Of a stretch of 64,000 bases of DNA, positions 10,965 through 19,081 are shown in pieces. The position numbers were made by a program, and so were the translations under genes. This DNA comes from Mycolicibacillus trivialis. GTDB lineage: Bacteria; Actinomycetota; Actinomycetes; Mycobacteriales; Mycobacteriaceae. The stretch's first letter is position 1; every line of letters begins with the position of its first letter. The DNA is taken from the NCBI RefSeq assembly GCF_002102395.1, contig NZ_LQPZ01000012.1:62001-126000 (forward strand). Direction: 5' to 3'. Under the pieces are notes generated by a model. That model had not been told where the DNA came from. It searched no databases and saw nothing but the letters and a program-made list of their open reading frames with translations.

Positions 10965-12521
10965 TCAGGTCATCCAGGCGGCAGTCGCCGGCGGCAACAA
11001 CTCGCCGGTCAGCGGTCCACTGGCGCAGATCACCGTGCCTTCCGGCAAGGCCGCCGGATGCTCGCCCGCGTTGAGGACACAGACCAAATCACCGCAGCGG
11101 AAGGCCAGCACCGCGTCGGGTGACGGTAGCCACGACAGGCCGGCACCCGGTGGGTGTTCGGCGCGGAGACGCAGGGTCCGCCGGTACAGCGCCAGCATCG
11201 ACCCCGGGTCGCCGTCCTGGCACGCCACGGTCAGCTCCGCCCAGTCGGCCGGCATCGGCAGCCAGGTCCGCGTCGTGGTGGAGAACCCGAACGGCGGAAC
11301 CGACCCCGACCACGGCAGCGGCACCCGGCAGCCGTCGCGGCCCCGATTTCGGTGCCCGGAACGCTCCCACACCGGGTCCTGGAGCACCGCATCGGGCAAC
11401 GCCACCTCGGGCAGGCCCAGCTCCTCGCCGTTGTAGACGAACAACACCCCGGGCAGGGCCAGCAACACCAGCGCCATCGCGCGGGCACGGGCCAGACCCA
11501 CCGCCCCGCCGCCGTAGCGGGTCACCGCCCGCTCCACGTCGTGGTTGGCCAGCGTCCAGGTCGGTGTCGCCCCGACCAGGCCGACCGCGGCCAGCGAGTT
11601 GTCGATCGCGTCGCGCAACTCGGCGGCGTCGAACCCCGCCTGCACCAGCCGGAAATTGAAACCCAGGTGCAGCTCGTCGGGGCGCAGGTACTTCGCGAAC
11701 TCGGCGTTGTCGTGCACCCAGACTTCGCCGATGGTCACCGCCTCCGGATACTCGTCGACGACGGCGCGGATGGCCCGGTGCAGGGCGTGCACGCCGGGCC
11801 GGTTGAACCGCGGGTCGTCGTCGCGATGAGCCAGCAACCCGACGTCGGTGGTGGGCATGTCCGGCAGCCCCGGCGGTTTGGCCATCCCGTGGGCGACGTC
11901 GATCCGGAACCCGGCCACCCCGCGATCCAGCCAGAACCGCAACGTGCGGGCGAAATCGGCCAGGACGTCCGGGTTGTCCCAGTTCAGATCGGGTTGGGCG
12001 GCGTCGAACAGGTGCAGGTACCACTGCCCGGGCCGCCCGTCGGCCTCGGTGACCCGGCTCCAGGCCGGCCCGCCGAACACCGAGATCCAGTTGTTCGGTG
12101 GCCGGTTCCCGCCCGGGCCGCGCCCGTCGCGGAAGAAATACCGGTCGCGGGCCGGGCTGCCCGGCGCCGAGCGCAGCGCCTCGACGAACCACGGATGCGC
12201 CGAACTGGTGTGGTTGGGCACCACGTCCATCACCACCCGGATGCCGCGGGCGCGGGCCGCGGTCAGCAGTCGCTGCAGTGCGGTGATCCCGCCGAACAGC
12301 GGATCGACGTCGCGCGGGTCGGCCACGTCGTAGCCGTGGTCGACCATCGGGGAGACCGTGATCGGGTTGAGCCAGATCCCGTCGACGCCGAGCGCGTCGA
12401 GGTGGTGCAGGTGCGCGGTGACCCCGTCGAGGTCGCCGACCCCGTCGCCGTCGCTGTCGGCGAACGAGCGCGGATAGACCTGGTAGAAGACCGCGTGGCG
12501 CCACCAGTGGTCGGGACGCAC
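10965..12521 (-). CDS. aglA: Alpha-glucosidase, glycoside hydrolase family 13
   Basis: The 518-residue protein shows all four GH13 conserved regions. Region I is DVVPNH near 99-104. Region II is GFRIDVAH with nucleophile Asp208. Region III is GEVWV with acid/base Glu266. Region IV is NHD at 326-328 with the third carboxylate Asp328. The GDLDG segment near 30 places it with oligo-1,6-glucosidase/alpha-glucosidase-type enzymes. No signal peptide is visible, so it probably acts on cytosolic maltooligosaccharides or related alpha-glucosides. It starts at a GTG only 2 bp after the glbO stop, so the two form an operon, as Rv2470-Rv2471 do in M. tuberculosis. Confidence 0.9.
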   Translation of the reverse strand: MRPDHWWRHAVFYQVYPRSFADSDGDGVGDLDGVTAHLHHLDALGVDGIWLNPITVSPMVDHGYDVADPRDVDPLFGGITALQRLLTAARARGIRVVMDVVPNHTSSAHPWFVEALRSAPGSPARDRYFFRDGRGPGGNRPPNNWISVFGGPAWSRVTEADGRPGQWYLHLFDAAQPDLNWDNPDVLADFARTLRFWLDRGVAGFRIDVAHGMAKPPGLPDMPTTDVGLLAHRDDDPRFNRPGVHALHRAIRAVVDEYPEAVTIGEVWVHDNAEFAKYLRPDELHLGFNFRLVQAGFDAAELRDAIDNSLAAVGLVGATPTWTLANHDVERAVTRYGGGAVGLARARAMALVLLALPGVLFVYNGEELGLPEVALPDAVLQDPVWERSGHRNRGRDGCRVPLPWSGSVPPFGFSTTTRTWLPMPADWAELTVACQDGDPGSMLALYRRTLRLRAEHPPGAGLSWLPSPDAVLAFRCGDLVCVLNAGEHPAALPEGTVICASGPLTGELLPPATAAWMT

Positions 12522-12523
12522 CG

Positions 12524-12919
12524 TCAGAACGGGGAGTTGACCAGGGAGTGCGCCGCCATCTCCAGATAGTCCAGCAGCGCCCGCCGGTGCGCGTCATCGA
12601 GGGTGTCGGTGTCGATCTCGGCGATCGCCACCTTCATGCACTGCAGCCAGGCGTCGCGCTCGGCCGGTCCGATGCGGTAGGGCACGTGCCGCATCCGCAG
12701 CCGCGGGTGCCCGCGCTGCTCGGAGTAGGTGCGCGGCCCGCCCCAGTACTGCTCGAGGAACATCCGCAGCCGGTCCTCGGCGCCGTCCATGTCGTCGGCC
12801 GGATACAGCGGACGCAAGAGGTCGTCGGCGGCCACCAACTGGTAGAAGCGCCCCACCAGGGCGTGGAAGGTCGGCGCACCGCCGACCGCGTCGTAGAAGG
12901 ATTGTTGAACCTCGGGCAT
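12524..12919 (-). CDS. glbO: Truncated haemoglobin O (group II)
   Basis: The 131-residue protein is very close to M. tuberculosis GlbO. It keeps the B10 Tyr (Tyr26), CD1 Tyr (Tyr39), the proximal F8 His (His78 in LRMRHVPY) and the G8 Trp (Trp91), plus the [21 protein letters not shown] core. Group II truncated globins bind oxygen very tightly and are linked to oxygen or nitric oxide chemistry at the membrane. An in-frame ATG at 12928 was rejected because it falls within a -10 hexamer CACAAT placed 7 nt before 12919, and the start at 12919 gives [14 protein letters not shown], matching the family. It is followed directly by aglA. Confidence 0.93.
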   Translation of the reverse strand: MPEVQQSFYDAVGGAPTFHALVGRFYQLVAADDLLRPLYPADDMDGAEDRLRMFLEQYWGGPRTYSEQRGHPRLRMRHVPYRIGPAERDAWLQCMKVAIAEIDTDTLDDAHRRALLDYLEMAAHSLVNSPF

Positions 12920-12926
12920 CGGCTCC

Positions 12927-12932
12927 ATTGTG
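12927..12932 (-). promoter_or_regulatory. Probable leaderless -10 for glbO-aglA
   Basis: On the minus strand CACAAT lies 7 nt before the ATG at 12919. Its last two bases plus the next G form an in-frame but probably unused ATG. The same layout occurs at rpiB and nadE in this window. Confidence 0.5.
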
Positions 12933-13027
12933 CATGGCTGCCCGCCGCAGCCGACCGACCAGCGAACACCCGGCCGAATCGAGTGCGATCACGACCGAAT
13001 CGTGGTGGACTGTTGCGCGGAGGACGC

Positions 13028-13657
13028 ATGGCGCAGCACACGCATCGTCGCGGCCCGCGCACGCCGCCGGCCGCGACCAGCCCGCCCGGGCCCGGCTCGG
13101 GTGCGCCGCTGCGCAGTGTGCCCGATCCGCCCGCCCGCCTCTCCGGGCAGCGCCGGGTGCTGCTGCTCAACGCCACCTACGAACCGCTGACCGCGCTGCC
13201 GCTGCGGCGGGCGATCGTCATGCTGGTCTGCCACAAGGCCGAGACCGTGCACGACGACCCCGCCGGGGTGATCGTGCGGTCGGCCACCACGGCGGTGGTG
13301 GTGCCGTCGGTGATCCGGCTGACCCGCTACGTGCGGGTGCCCTACCGGGCCCGGGTGCCGATGACTCGCGCCGCGCTGATGCACCGCGACCGGTTCCGCT
13401 GCGCGTACTGCGGCAACCGCGCCGACACCGTCGACCACGTGGTGCCGCGCAGCCGGGGTGGCGCGCACTGCTGGGAGAACTGCGTGGCCTGCTGCTCGGC
13501 CTGCAACCACCGCAAAGCCGACCGGCTGCTGGCCGAGTTGGGCTGGACGCTGCGCTGCCCGCCGGTCACGCCGAAGGGCCAGCACTGGCGGCTGCTGTCA
13601 GCGGGCAGCGAACTGGATCCGTGCTGGAGCCGCTATCTGGGCGAGGGCGCCGCCTGA
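13028..13657 (+). CDS. HNH endonuclease family protein
   Basis: The 209-residue protein contains a canonical HNH zinc finger: CxxC at 125-128, DHVVPRSRGG at 136-145, Asn151, and a second Cys pair (Cys156, Cys159) followed by NHRK. The first 40 residues are Pro-rich and disordered. A middle segment (RRVLLLNATYEPL) is typical of the mycobacterial and actinobacterial HNH group found as a conserved chromosomal gene (Rv2469c in M. tuberculosis). The ATG at 13028 has GGAGG just upstream. The gene is divergent from glbO. Metal-dependent DNA cleavage is implied by the motif, but the biological substrate is unknown, and it does not look like a phage or homing nuclease. Confidence 0.88.
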   Translation: MAQHTHRRGPRTPPAATSPPGPGSGAPLRSVPDPPARLSGQRRVLLLNATYEPLTALPLRRAIVMLVCHKAETVHDDPAGVIVRSATTAVVVPSVIRLTRYVRVPYRARVPMTRAALMHRDRFRCAYCGNRADTVDHVVPRSRGGAHCWENCVACCSACNHRKADRLLAELGWTLRCPPVTPKGQHWRLLSAGSELDPCWSRYLGEGAA

Positions 13658-13715
13658 ATCCCGTTTCACCGGTCTGCTGAACTGCACCGACAACCGGTGG
13701 GATACGGTTTGCACC

Positions 13716-13946
13716 GTGAGTGTGGCAGAGATCCTTCTCTATTTCGTGGCCATCCCGGGCGGGCTGGCGGCGGTGCTCGGCCTGTGGAGCTGGTCGGGCA
13801 AACGCATCCGCCCGGCGACCTACCAGCTGTCCGAGCCGTGGACACACGCACCGATCCTGTGGGCGGCGGTCGACGAAGCGGTCGGCCCCCGGCACGGCGA
13901 GGCGGTCGAGTTCAGCGTGGGAGGTGGCGCAAGTGGCAAGTGGTGA
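13716..13946 (+). CDS. Small membrane-anchored hypothetical protein
   Basis: A 76-residue product with a GTG start. The N-terminus ([25 protein letters not shown]) forms one transmembrane helix. A short basic patch (GKRIRP) and a soluble tail follow. Its last 14 bases overlap the next gene in another frame, a tight coupling that argues both are translated. I do not recognise a functional family; a small conserved ORF occupies this position next to Rv2468c in M. tuberculosis. A membrane partner or anchor for the DUF5130 protein is a reasonable guess from position only. Confidence 0.6.
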   Translation: MSVAEILLYFVAIPGGLAAVLGLWSWSGKRIRPATYQLSEPWTHAPILWAAVDEAVGPRHGEAVEFSVGGGASGKW

Positions 13947-14400
13947 CGTCGCGACGATCGAACGCACCGAACTCCCGCTCGGGTCGGTGGTGACCTACAG
14001 CGGCCGGATCTCCGGGGTCGTCGAGCCCTACGAGCCGTCGATGACCTACCCGTTCCCGATCAAAGACCTCGCGATGCTGGACAACACGCTGACCTACGCA
14101 TCGCGGAGCGCGCAGGCCCGATTCGCCGTCTACCTCGGCGACCTCGGCGGGGACACCGCCGCGCGGGCCCGCGAGATCCTCGGCTCGGTGCCCACCCCCA
14201 ACGACGCGGTGCTGCTGGCGGTCTCACCCGACCAGCGCGCCATCGAGGTCGTCTACGGTTCGGCGCTGCGCGGACGGGGAGCCGAGTCGGCCGCCCCCCT
14301 CGGCGTCGCCGCGGCGGCCTCCTCGTTCGCCGAAGGCAACCTGATCGACGGGCTGATCAGCGCGGTGCGCGTGATCAGCGCCGGGATCTCCCCGGTCTGA
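13933..14400 (+). CDS. DUF5130-type conserved protein (Rv2468c-like)
   Basis: The product is 155 residues from the GTG at 13933, chosen because GGGAGG ends about 8 nt upstream; a GTG at 13924 is the alternative. The segment [28 protein letters not shown] and the later [17 protein letters not shown] are conserved in the actinobacterial family I know as DUF5130, which has a TPM-domain-like fold. Two helices near the C-terminus ([23 protein letters not shown]) may pack on a membrane. The biochemical role is unknown. It is translationally overlapped with the preceding small membrane protein, so the two probably work together. Confidence 0.7.
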   Translation: MASGDVATIERTELPLGSVVTYSGRISGVVEPYEPSMTYPFPIKDLAMLDNTLTYASRSAQARFAVYLGDLGGDTAARAREILGSVPTPNDAVLLAVSPDQRAIEVVYGSALRGRGAESAAPLGVAAAASSFAEGNLIDGLISAVRVISAGISPV

Positions 14401-14417
14401 CCGCGCCACGGCCGCGG

Positions 14418-15158
14418 TTGCACACCCGCTGGCTGGGCAACGTCGAACGGCGGGGGATCCCCGGGTCGGTCATCGACGCGGTCGGACGGGCCGGGGTCGG
14501 CGCGGCCAGCTTCGAGATCCTGGCCGGGCTGACCGAGGTCGCCGACCCGCGCGGCGGAAGCCACTTCCTGATTCCGGCGCGGACCCCGGCCGTGCAGGTG
14601 CGGGCCGCGGTGCTGATGGCCGCGGTGTTCAACGCCGGCAGCGGCTATCCCGGCGGTGACTTCGCCGTCACCGACTTCGGCGCAGCCGAAGTGCGCCGGA
14701 TCCGTGAGCGGCAGGCCGCCAATGCCTGGAGCTACCGCGCCGCCGGTGCGGTGGCGGGGAACGGCGCGCTGGCGGCGACACCGCACGGCATCCTGATGGG
14801 CATCGGCGGCAGCCTGCCGCACCGCGCGGCCAGCCGGCGCGGCGGCACCACCTACGGCGATGTCTTCCTGGTCAACCTCCGCGCCGGAGACGACCCGACG
14901 GCCCTGCTGACCGCGATCATCGAATCCGGTGTCGGCTGGTACCGCGGCGACGACGGCACCGCGCGTCCCGGGCGGCTGCACCTGGACCGCCTGCTGCACC
15001 ATGAGGAACGACACGCCCGGCAGTGGGCCGCGCTGGGGCCGGTGCGGATGAGCGTCGGCTATCTCACCGCGGAGGCCGCGGCGGTGGTGACCGGGCGGCC
15101 GAACGCCTTCGAGGTGGCCGCCGGCCTCAGCGACGGCGGCTACCGGCCGGTGCGGTGA
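14418..15158 (+). CDS. Orphan hypothetical protein with HExxHxxQ motif
   Basis: I do not recognise this 246-residue protein. It begins at a TTG 17 bp after the DUF5130 gene, but the start is uncertain. The one telling feature is HEERHARQW at 195-203, an HExxHxxQ arrangement typical of zinc metallopeptidase-like domains, followed by VGYLTAEAAAVVTGRPNAFEVAAG. Upstream are Gly-rich segments but no clear signal peptide or transmembrane helix. It ends next to the convergent pepN stop. I do not recall a counterpart in this M. tuberculosis interval. Coding is supported by GC-skewed third positions and uninterrupted length; enzymatic activity is only a possibility. Confidence 0.6.
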   Translation: MHTRWLGNVERRGIPGSVIDAVGRAGVGAASFEILAGLTEVADPRGGSHFLIPARTPAVQVRAAVLMAAVFNAGSGYPGGDFAVTDFGAAEVRRIRERQAANAWSYRAAGAVAGNGALAATPHGILMGIGGSLPHRAASRRGGTTYGDVFLVNLRAGDDPTALLTAIIESGVGWYRGDDGTARPGRLHLDRLLHHEERHARQWAALGPVRMSVGYLTAEAAAVVTGRPNAFEVAAGLSDGGYRPVR

Positions 15159-17729
15159 TCAACTGCCGTCGAACATCCGCGCCCGCAGGGCCCGTTCCAC
15201 GCCGGCTTTGCCCTCCAGCACCAGGCGGCGCAGCGGTGGCGGCACCTGCGGGTCGGCCAGGAAGGACTCGGCCGCGCCGATGCCGTCGTCGCTGACGTTC
15301 CACGTCGGGTACAGCCCGATCACCACGGTCTGCGCCACCTCACTGGACCGGCGCTGCCACACCCCCGGGATCGCGTTGAAGTAGCGCGCGGTGAACGCAT
15401 CCAGCAGCTCGGCCTGCCCGGGTTGCACGATGCCGGCGATGATCGCCCGACCGGTGATGTTGGCCAGCGTGTCGTCCTCGATGACCCGGGTCCAGGCCCG
15501 TTCCTTGACCGCCTGCTGCGGCCGGGCGGCGGCGGCCTGCGCGCCGTGGCGGCGCCCGGTCGCGGTCGGGTCGCGCTGCACCTCGGCATCGATGAACGGG
15601 GTGTCCGGGCCGTCGGCATCGACGACGCCGCCGCGCGCCAGTGCGGTGACGATACGCCAGCGCAGATCGGCGTCGACGGTCAAGCCGGTCAGCTGCTGGC
15701 CGGCCGGATCGGCGTCGAGCAGAGCGGCGAGCACGTCGGTGTGCCGGTCGGCGAGCACCGAGGTGCTCAGCGCGTTGACGAAGGCCAACTGGTGATCGGA
15801 GGCGGGATCGGCGGCGCGGGCCAACTCCAGCAGCCGGTCGGCGAACGCCGGCCATCCGGTGGCCGTCGCCCAGCCCGGGTCGGCGTAGGAGCCCAGCGCG
15901 GTCTGCGCCTGCAACAGCAGTCGCTGGGCGACCCCGACCTCGGTCTCGGCGTGGATGCCGCCGGAGACCAGCGCCACGAAATCGCGTGCCTTCAGCTCGG
16001 CCTCGCGGGTCATCTCCCACGCCGCCGACCACACCAGCGTGCGCGGCAACGGCTCGGCGATATCGGCGATACGCTCCAGCGCGGTCGCCAGCGACTCCGG
16101 ATCCAGCCGCAGCGAGCAGTAGGTCAGGTCGTCGTCGTTGACCAGGATCAGCGCGCCGCGGTTCCGGCCGACCAGGGCGGGCACCTCGGTGCTGGGACCC
16201 TCGACGTCGAGTTCTTCGCGGTGCACCCGCACCAGCCGGCCGTCCCGCTCGTCGTAGACGCCCACCGCCAGCCGGTGCGCGCGGGTCTCGCCCGCGCCCG
16301 GCGCGGCGCCGCCCTGGGTGATGGCGAACCGGGTGACCGCGCCGTCGGCGTCGACATCGAAGTCCGGGCGCAACGTGTTGATGCCGGTGGTCTTGAGCCA
16401 CTGCCTGCCCCAGTCGGACAGGTCGCGTCCGGAGGCGCGCTCCAACGCCGCCAGCAGATCGTCGAAGGTGGCGTTGGCGTAGGCGTGGGTGCGGAAATAG
16501 TCGCGCAGGCCAGCCAGGAACCGATCCAGCCCGACGTAGGCGACCAGCTGCTTGAGCACCGAGGCGCCCTTGGCGTAGGTGATGCCGTCGAAGTTGACCT
16601 CGACGGCGGCGAGGTCGGGCATGTCGGCGGCGATCGGGTGGGTCGAGGGCAGCTGGTCCTGTCGGTAGGCCCACGACTTCTCGGCGTTGGCGAACCCGGT
16701 CCACGCCTCGGTGTACTCGGTGGCCTCACTTTGGCAGAGCACCGCGGCGAACGTCGCGAACGACTCGTTGAGCCACAGGTCGTCCCACCACCGCATCGTC
16801 ACGAGGTTGCCGAACCACATGTGGGCCATCTCGTGTAGCAGGGTCTCGGCGCGCCGCTCGTAGGAGGCGCGGGTGACCTTGGAGCGGAAGACATAGTCCT
16901 CCAGGAAGGTGACCGCACCGACGTTCTCCATCGCCCCGGCATTGAACTCCGGCACGAACAGCTGGTCGTACTTGCCGAACGGGTAGGTGATGCCGAAATG
17001 CTTGTGGTAGAAACCGAACCCCTGTTTGGTCTCGGTGAACAGCCGCTCGGCGTCCATGTGCTCGGCCAGCGAGGCCCGGCAGAAGATGCCCAACGGGATC
17101 TCGCCGTGCTCGTCGCGGTAGGTGTCGGTCCAGCGGGCGTAGGGCCCGGCGATCACCGCCACCAGGTAGGTGCTGATCCGCGGAGTGGTCGCGAACGCGT
17201 GCACCCCGTCGGCGACCTCGGTGGTGGGGCCGTTGGAGATCACCTGCCAGTGCGCGGGCGCGGTGACCCGGATCTCGAAGGTCGCCTTGAGGTCGGGCTG
17301 GTCGAAGCAGGCGAACATCCGTTTCGCGTCGGCGGTCTCGAACTGCGAATACAGGTACACCTCGTCATCGACCGGGTCGACGAAGCGGTGCAAACCCTCC
17401 CCGGTGTTGGAGTAGCGGCAGTCGGCGTCGACCACCACTTCGTTGTGCTCGGCCAGCCCGCGCAACGGGATGCCGGTGGACTCGTCATAGCCGGAGACGT
17501 CGATGTCGACGCCGTTGAGGGTGGCGCGGCGCACGGTGTCGGCGGCGAGGTCCAGGTAGGTGTCGGCGCCGGCCACGGCGTCGAAGGTGACCGTGGTGAT
17601 CGAGCGGAAGGTGTCGGCGCCGGGCCCACCGGAACCGTCGGTGAGGTCGAGGTCGATGCGGTAGCCGTCCACGGTGAGCAGCGCGGCGCGTTCGGCGGCC
17701 TGGTCGCGGGTGAGGTTAGGAAGTGCCAC
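15159..17729 (-). CDS. pepN: Aminopeptidase N (M1 family metallopeptidase)
   Basis: This 856-residue M1 aminopeptidase carries the substrate-binding GAMEN motif near 264-268, the zinc site HEMAH near 299-303 (HEMAHMWFGNLVT) and the third ligand Glu in the following NESFA segment near 322. It removes N-terminal residues from peptides and so acts downstream of Clp and proteasome degradation. The start was set at the GTG at 17729 (ALPNLTRDQA, as in Rv2467) because a TAGGTT -10 sits 7 nt upstream. A longer frame to 17768 would include that promoter. It is divergent from the DsbA-like gene. Confidence 0.93.
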   Translation of the reverse strand: MALPNLTRDQAAERAALLTVDGYRIDLDLTDGSGGPGADTFRSITTVTFDAVAGADTYLDLAADTVRRATLNGVDIDVSGYDESTGIPLRGLAEHNEVVVDADCRYSNTGEGLHRFVDPVDDEVYLYSQFETADAKRMFACFDQPDLKATFEIRVTAPAHWQVISNGPTTEVADGVHAFATTPRISTYLVAVIAGPYARWTDTYRDEHGEIPLGIFCRASLAEHMDAERLFTETKQGFGFYHKHFGITYPFGKYDQLFVPEFNAGAMENVGAVTFLEDYVFRSKVTRASYERRAETLLHEMAHMWFGNLVTMRWWDDLWLNESFATFAAVLCQSEATEYTEAWTGFANAEKSWAYRQDQLPSTHPIAADMPDLAAVEVNFDGITYAKGASVLKQLVAYVGLDRFLAGLRDYFRTHAYANATFDDLLAALERASGRDLSDWGRQWLKTTGINTLRPDFDVDADGAVTRFAITQGGAAPGAGETRAHRLAVGVYDERDGRLVRVHREELDVEGPSTEVPALVGRNRGALILVNDDDLTYCSLRLDPESLATALERIADIAEPLPRTLVWSAAWEMTREAELKARDFVALVSGGIHAETEVGVAQRLLLQAQTALGSYADPGWATATGWPAFADRLLELARAADPASDHQLAFVNALSTSVLADRHTDVLAALLDADPAGQQLTGLTVDADLRWRIVTALARGGVVDADGPDTPFIDAEVQRDPTATGRRHGAQAAAARPQQAVKERAWTRVIEDDTLANITGRAIIAGIVQPGQAELLDAFTARYFNAIPGVWQRRSSEVAQTVVIGLYPTWNVSDDGIGAAESFLADPQVPPPLRRLVLEGKAGVERALRARMFDGS

Positions 17730-17736
17730 CCGTCCC

Positions 17737-17742
17737 AACCTA
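17737..17742 (-). promoter_or_regulatory. Probable leaderless -10 for pepN
   Basis: TAGGTT on the minus strand lies 7 nt before the GTG at 17729. There is no ribosome binding site, consistent with a leaderless transcript. Confidence 0.5.
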
Positions 17743-17778
17743 ATGGTTGCGCGAGGACTCCCGGTCACTCGGTTTCCG

Positions 17779-17850
17779 CTGAAATCGACACCTCAGCGGT
17801 GTCATGGCGCTGTTTTCGCGGCTGTACGCCGATACGGCTGTCGATTTCAG
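17779..17850. repeat. Long palindrome in the pepN / DsbA-like divergent region
   Basis: Perfect 12-bp inverted arms, CTGAAATCGACA (17779-17790) and TGTCGATTTCAG (17839-17850), enclose 48 bp. The inner part contains TTTTCGCGGCTGT, which resembles part of the repeat at 24163-24224. It could be an operator or a dispersed palindromic element. It lies upstream of both divergent genes. Confidence 0.55.
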
Positions 17851-17941
17851 GGAAGCGCCGCCGGTCGCGGCGGCGCCGCGGCGACTACGGTGGGGACCGG
17901 CGGACCGGCCCGCCACATCGCCGTACTGCGAGAGGACAGCT

Positions 17942-18547
17942 ATGCCCGACAAGGCCGATTTCTGGTTCGATCCGCTCTGCCCGTGGTGCTGGATCACCTC
18001 CCGCTGGATCCTCGAGGTCGAGCAGGTCCGCGATATCGAGGTGCACTTCCACGTGATGAGCCTGGCGGTGCTCAACGAGGGCCGCGACGACCTCTCCGAC
18101 GACTACCGGGAAGGGCTGAAGAAGGCGCTGGGCCCGGTGCGGGTGGCGATCGCCGCCGAGCAGCAACGCGGCGCGGCGATCCTCGCTCCGCTGTACACCG
18201 CCATGGGAACCCGGATCCACAACCAGGACAACAAGGACCTGCCGCAGGTGATCGAGCAGGCCCTCGCCGAAGTCGGTCTGCCCGCCGAGTTGGCGCAGGC
18301 CGCCACCGTCGACACCTACGACGAGGCGCTGCGCGCAAGCCACCACGCCGGCATGGACCCGGTGGGCAAGGACGTCGGCACCCCGACCATCCACGTCAAC
18401 GGGGTGGCGTTCTTCGGCCCGGTGCTCTCGCGGATCCCGCGCGGTGAGCAGGCCGGAAAACTGTGGGACGCCTCGGTGGCGTTCGCCGCCTATCCGCACT
18501 TCTTCGAACTCAAACGCACCCGCACCGAGGCGCCGGAATTCGACTGA
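17942..18547 (+). CDS. Mycothiol-dependent DsbA-family thiol-disulfide reductase (Rv2466c-like)
   Basis: The 201-residue protein has the thioredoxin-fold active site CPWC at 13-16 and a GTPTIHVNG cis-Pro loop near 143, with an inserted helical domain as in DsbA. It is nearly identical in pattern to M. tuberculosis Rv2466c, a SigH-controlled mycothiol-dependent reductase that also activates the prodrug TP053. It lacks a signal peptide, so it is cytoplasmic. The ATG at 17942 follows GAGAGGA. It is divergent from pepN, with a long palindrome between them. I looked for a SigH-type GGAA...GTT promoter and did not find a convincing one. Confidence 0.9.
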   Translation: MPDKADFWFDPLCPWCWITSRWILEVEQVRDIEVHFHVMSLAVLNEGRDDLSDDYREGLKKALGPVRVAIAAEQQRGAAILAPLYTAMGTRIHNQDNKDLPQVIEQALAEVGLPAELAQAATVDTYDEALRASHHAGMDPVGKDVGTPTIHVNGVAFFGPVLSRIPRGEQAGKLWDASVAFAAYPHFFELKRTRTEAPEFD

Positions 18548-18585
18548 CCGGCCGCGCACCCGCCGGTCACCGCGGACCGCTCTGA

Positions 18586-18591
18586 CACAAT
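18586..18591 (+). promoter_or_regulatory. Probable leaderless -10 for rpiB
   Basis: CACAAT ends 7 nt before the ATG at 18599. An upstream in-frame ATG at 18590 would use the last two bases of this hexamer. Confidence 0.45.
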
Positions 18592-18598
18592 GACCGCC

Positions 18599-19078
18599 AT
18601 GCGCGTTTACCTCGGCTGCGACCACGCCGGCTACGAACTCAAGCAGCAGATCGTCGACCACCTCAAACAGTTGGGGCACGAGCCGATCGACTGCGGCGCG
18701 TTCGAATACGACGCCGACGACGACTACCCGGCGTTCTGCATCGCGGCCGCGTCGCGCACGGTGGCCGACCCGGGCAGCCTGGGCATCGTGCTGGGCGGCT
18801 CGGGCAACGGGGAGCAGATCGCCGCCAACAAGGTCCCCGGGGCGCGCTGCGCGCTGGCCTGGAGCGTGGAGACCGCGAAGCTGGCCCGCGAACACAACAA
18901 CGCGCAACTGATCGGGATCGGCGGTCGGATGCACAGCACCGACGAGGCGCTGGCCATCGTCGACGCGTTTTTGGCCACCCCGTGGTCGCAGGCCGAACGC
19001 CACCAGCGGCGCATCGACATCCTCGACGACTACGAGCGCACCCACCAGGCGCCGGCGGTGCCGGGCGCGGCCGGCTGA
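18599..19078 (+). CDS. rpiB: Ribose-5-phosphate isomerase B
   Basis: The 159-residue protein is a LacA/RpiB-type isomerase interconverting ribose-5-phosphate and ribulose-5-phosphate in the pentose phosphate pathway. It shows the start VYLGCDHAGYELKQ, the phosphate-binding GGSGNGEQIAANK with the catalytic Glu used by mycobacterial enzymes, and the NNAQLIGIGGRMH segment. The sequence is very close to Rv2465c. The alternative ATG at 18590 adds three residues, but it overlaps the CACAAT -10, so 18599 is preferred. nei1 follows after 3 bp, suggesting co-transcription. Confidence 0.92.
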   Translation: MRVYLGCDHAGYELKQQIVDHLKQLGHEPIDCGAFEYDADDDYPAFCIAAASRTVADPGSLGIVLGGSGNGEQIAANKVPGARCALAWSVETAKLAREHNNAQLIGIGGRMHSTDEALAIVDAFLATPWSQAERHQRRIDILDDYERTHQAPAVPGAAG

Positions 19079-19081
19079 CCG

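Noticed and set aside
11154-12569. A long plus-strand frame opposite aglA
   Set aside because: It is a shadow of aglA, which has all GH13 motifs on the minus strand.
17851-17941. SigH promoter for the DsbA-like gene
   Set aside because: A GGGAA is present at 17850-17854, but no GTT -10 at the required 16-18 bp distance follows.
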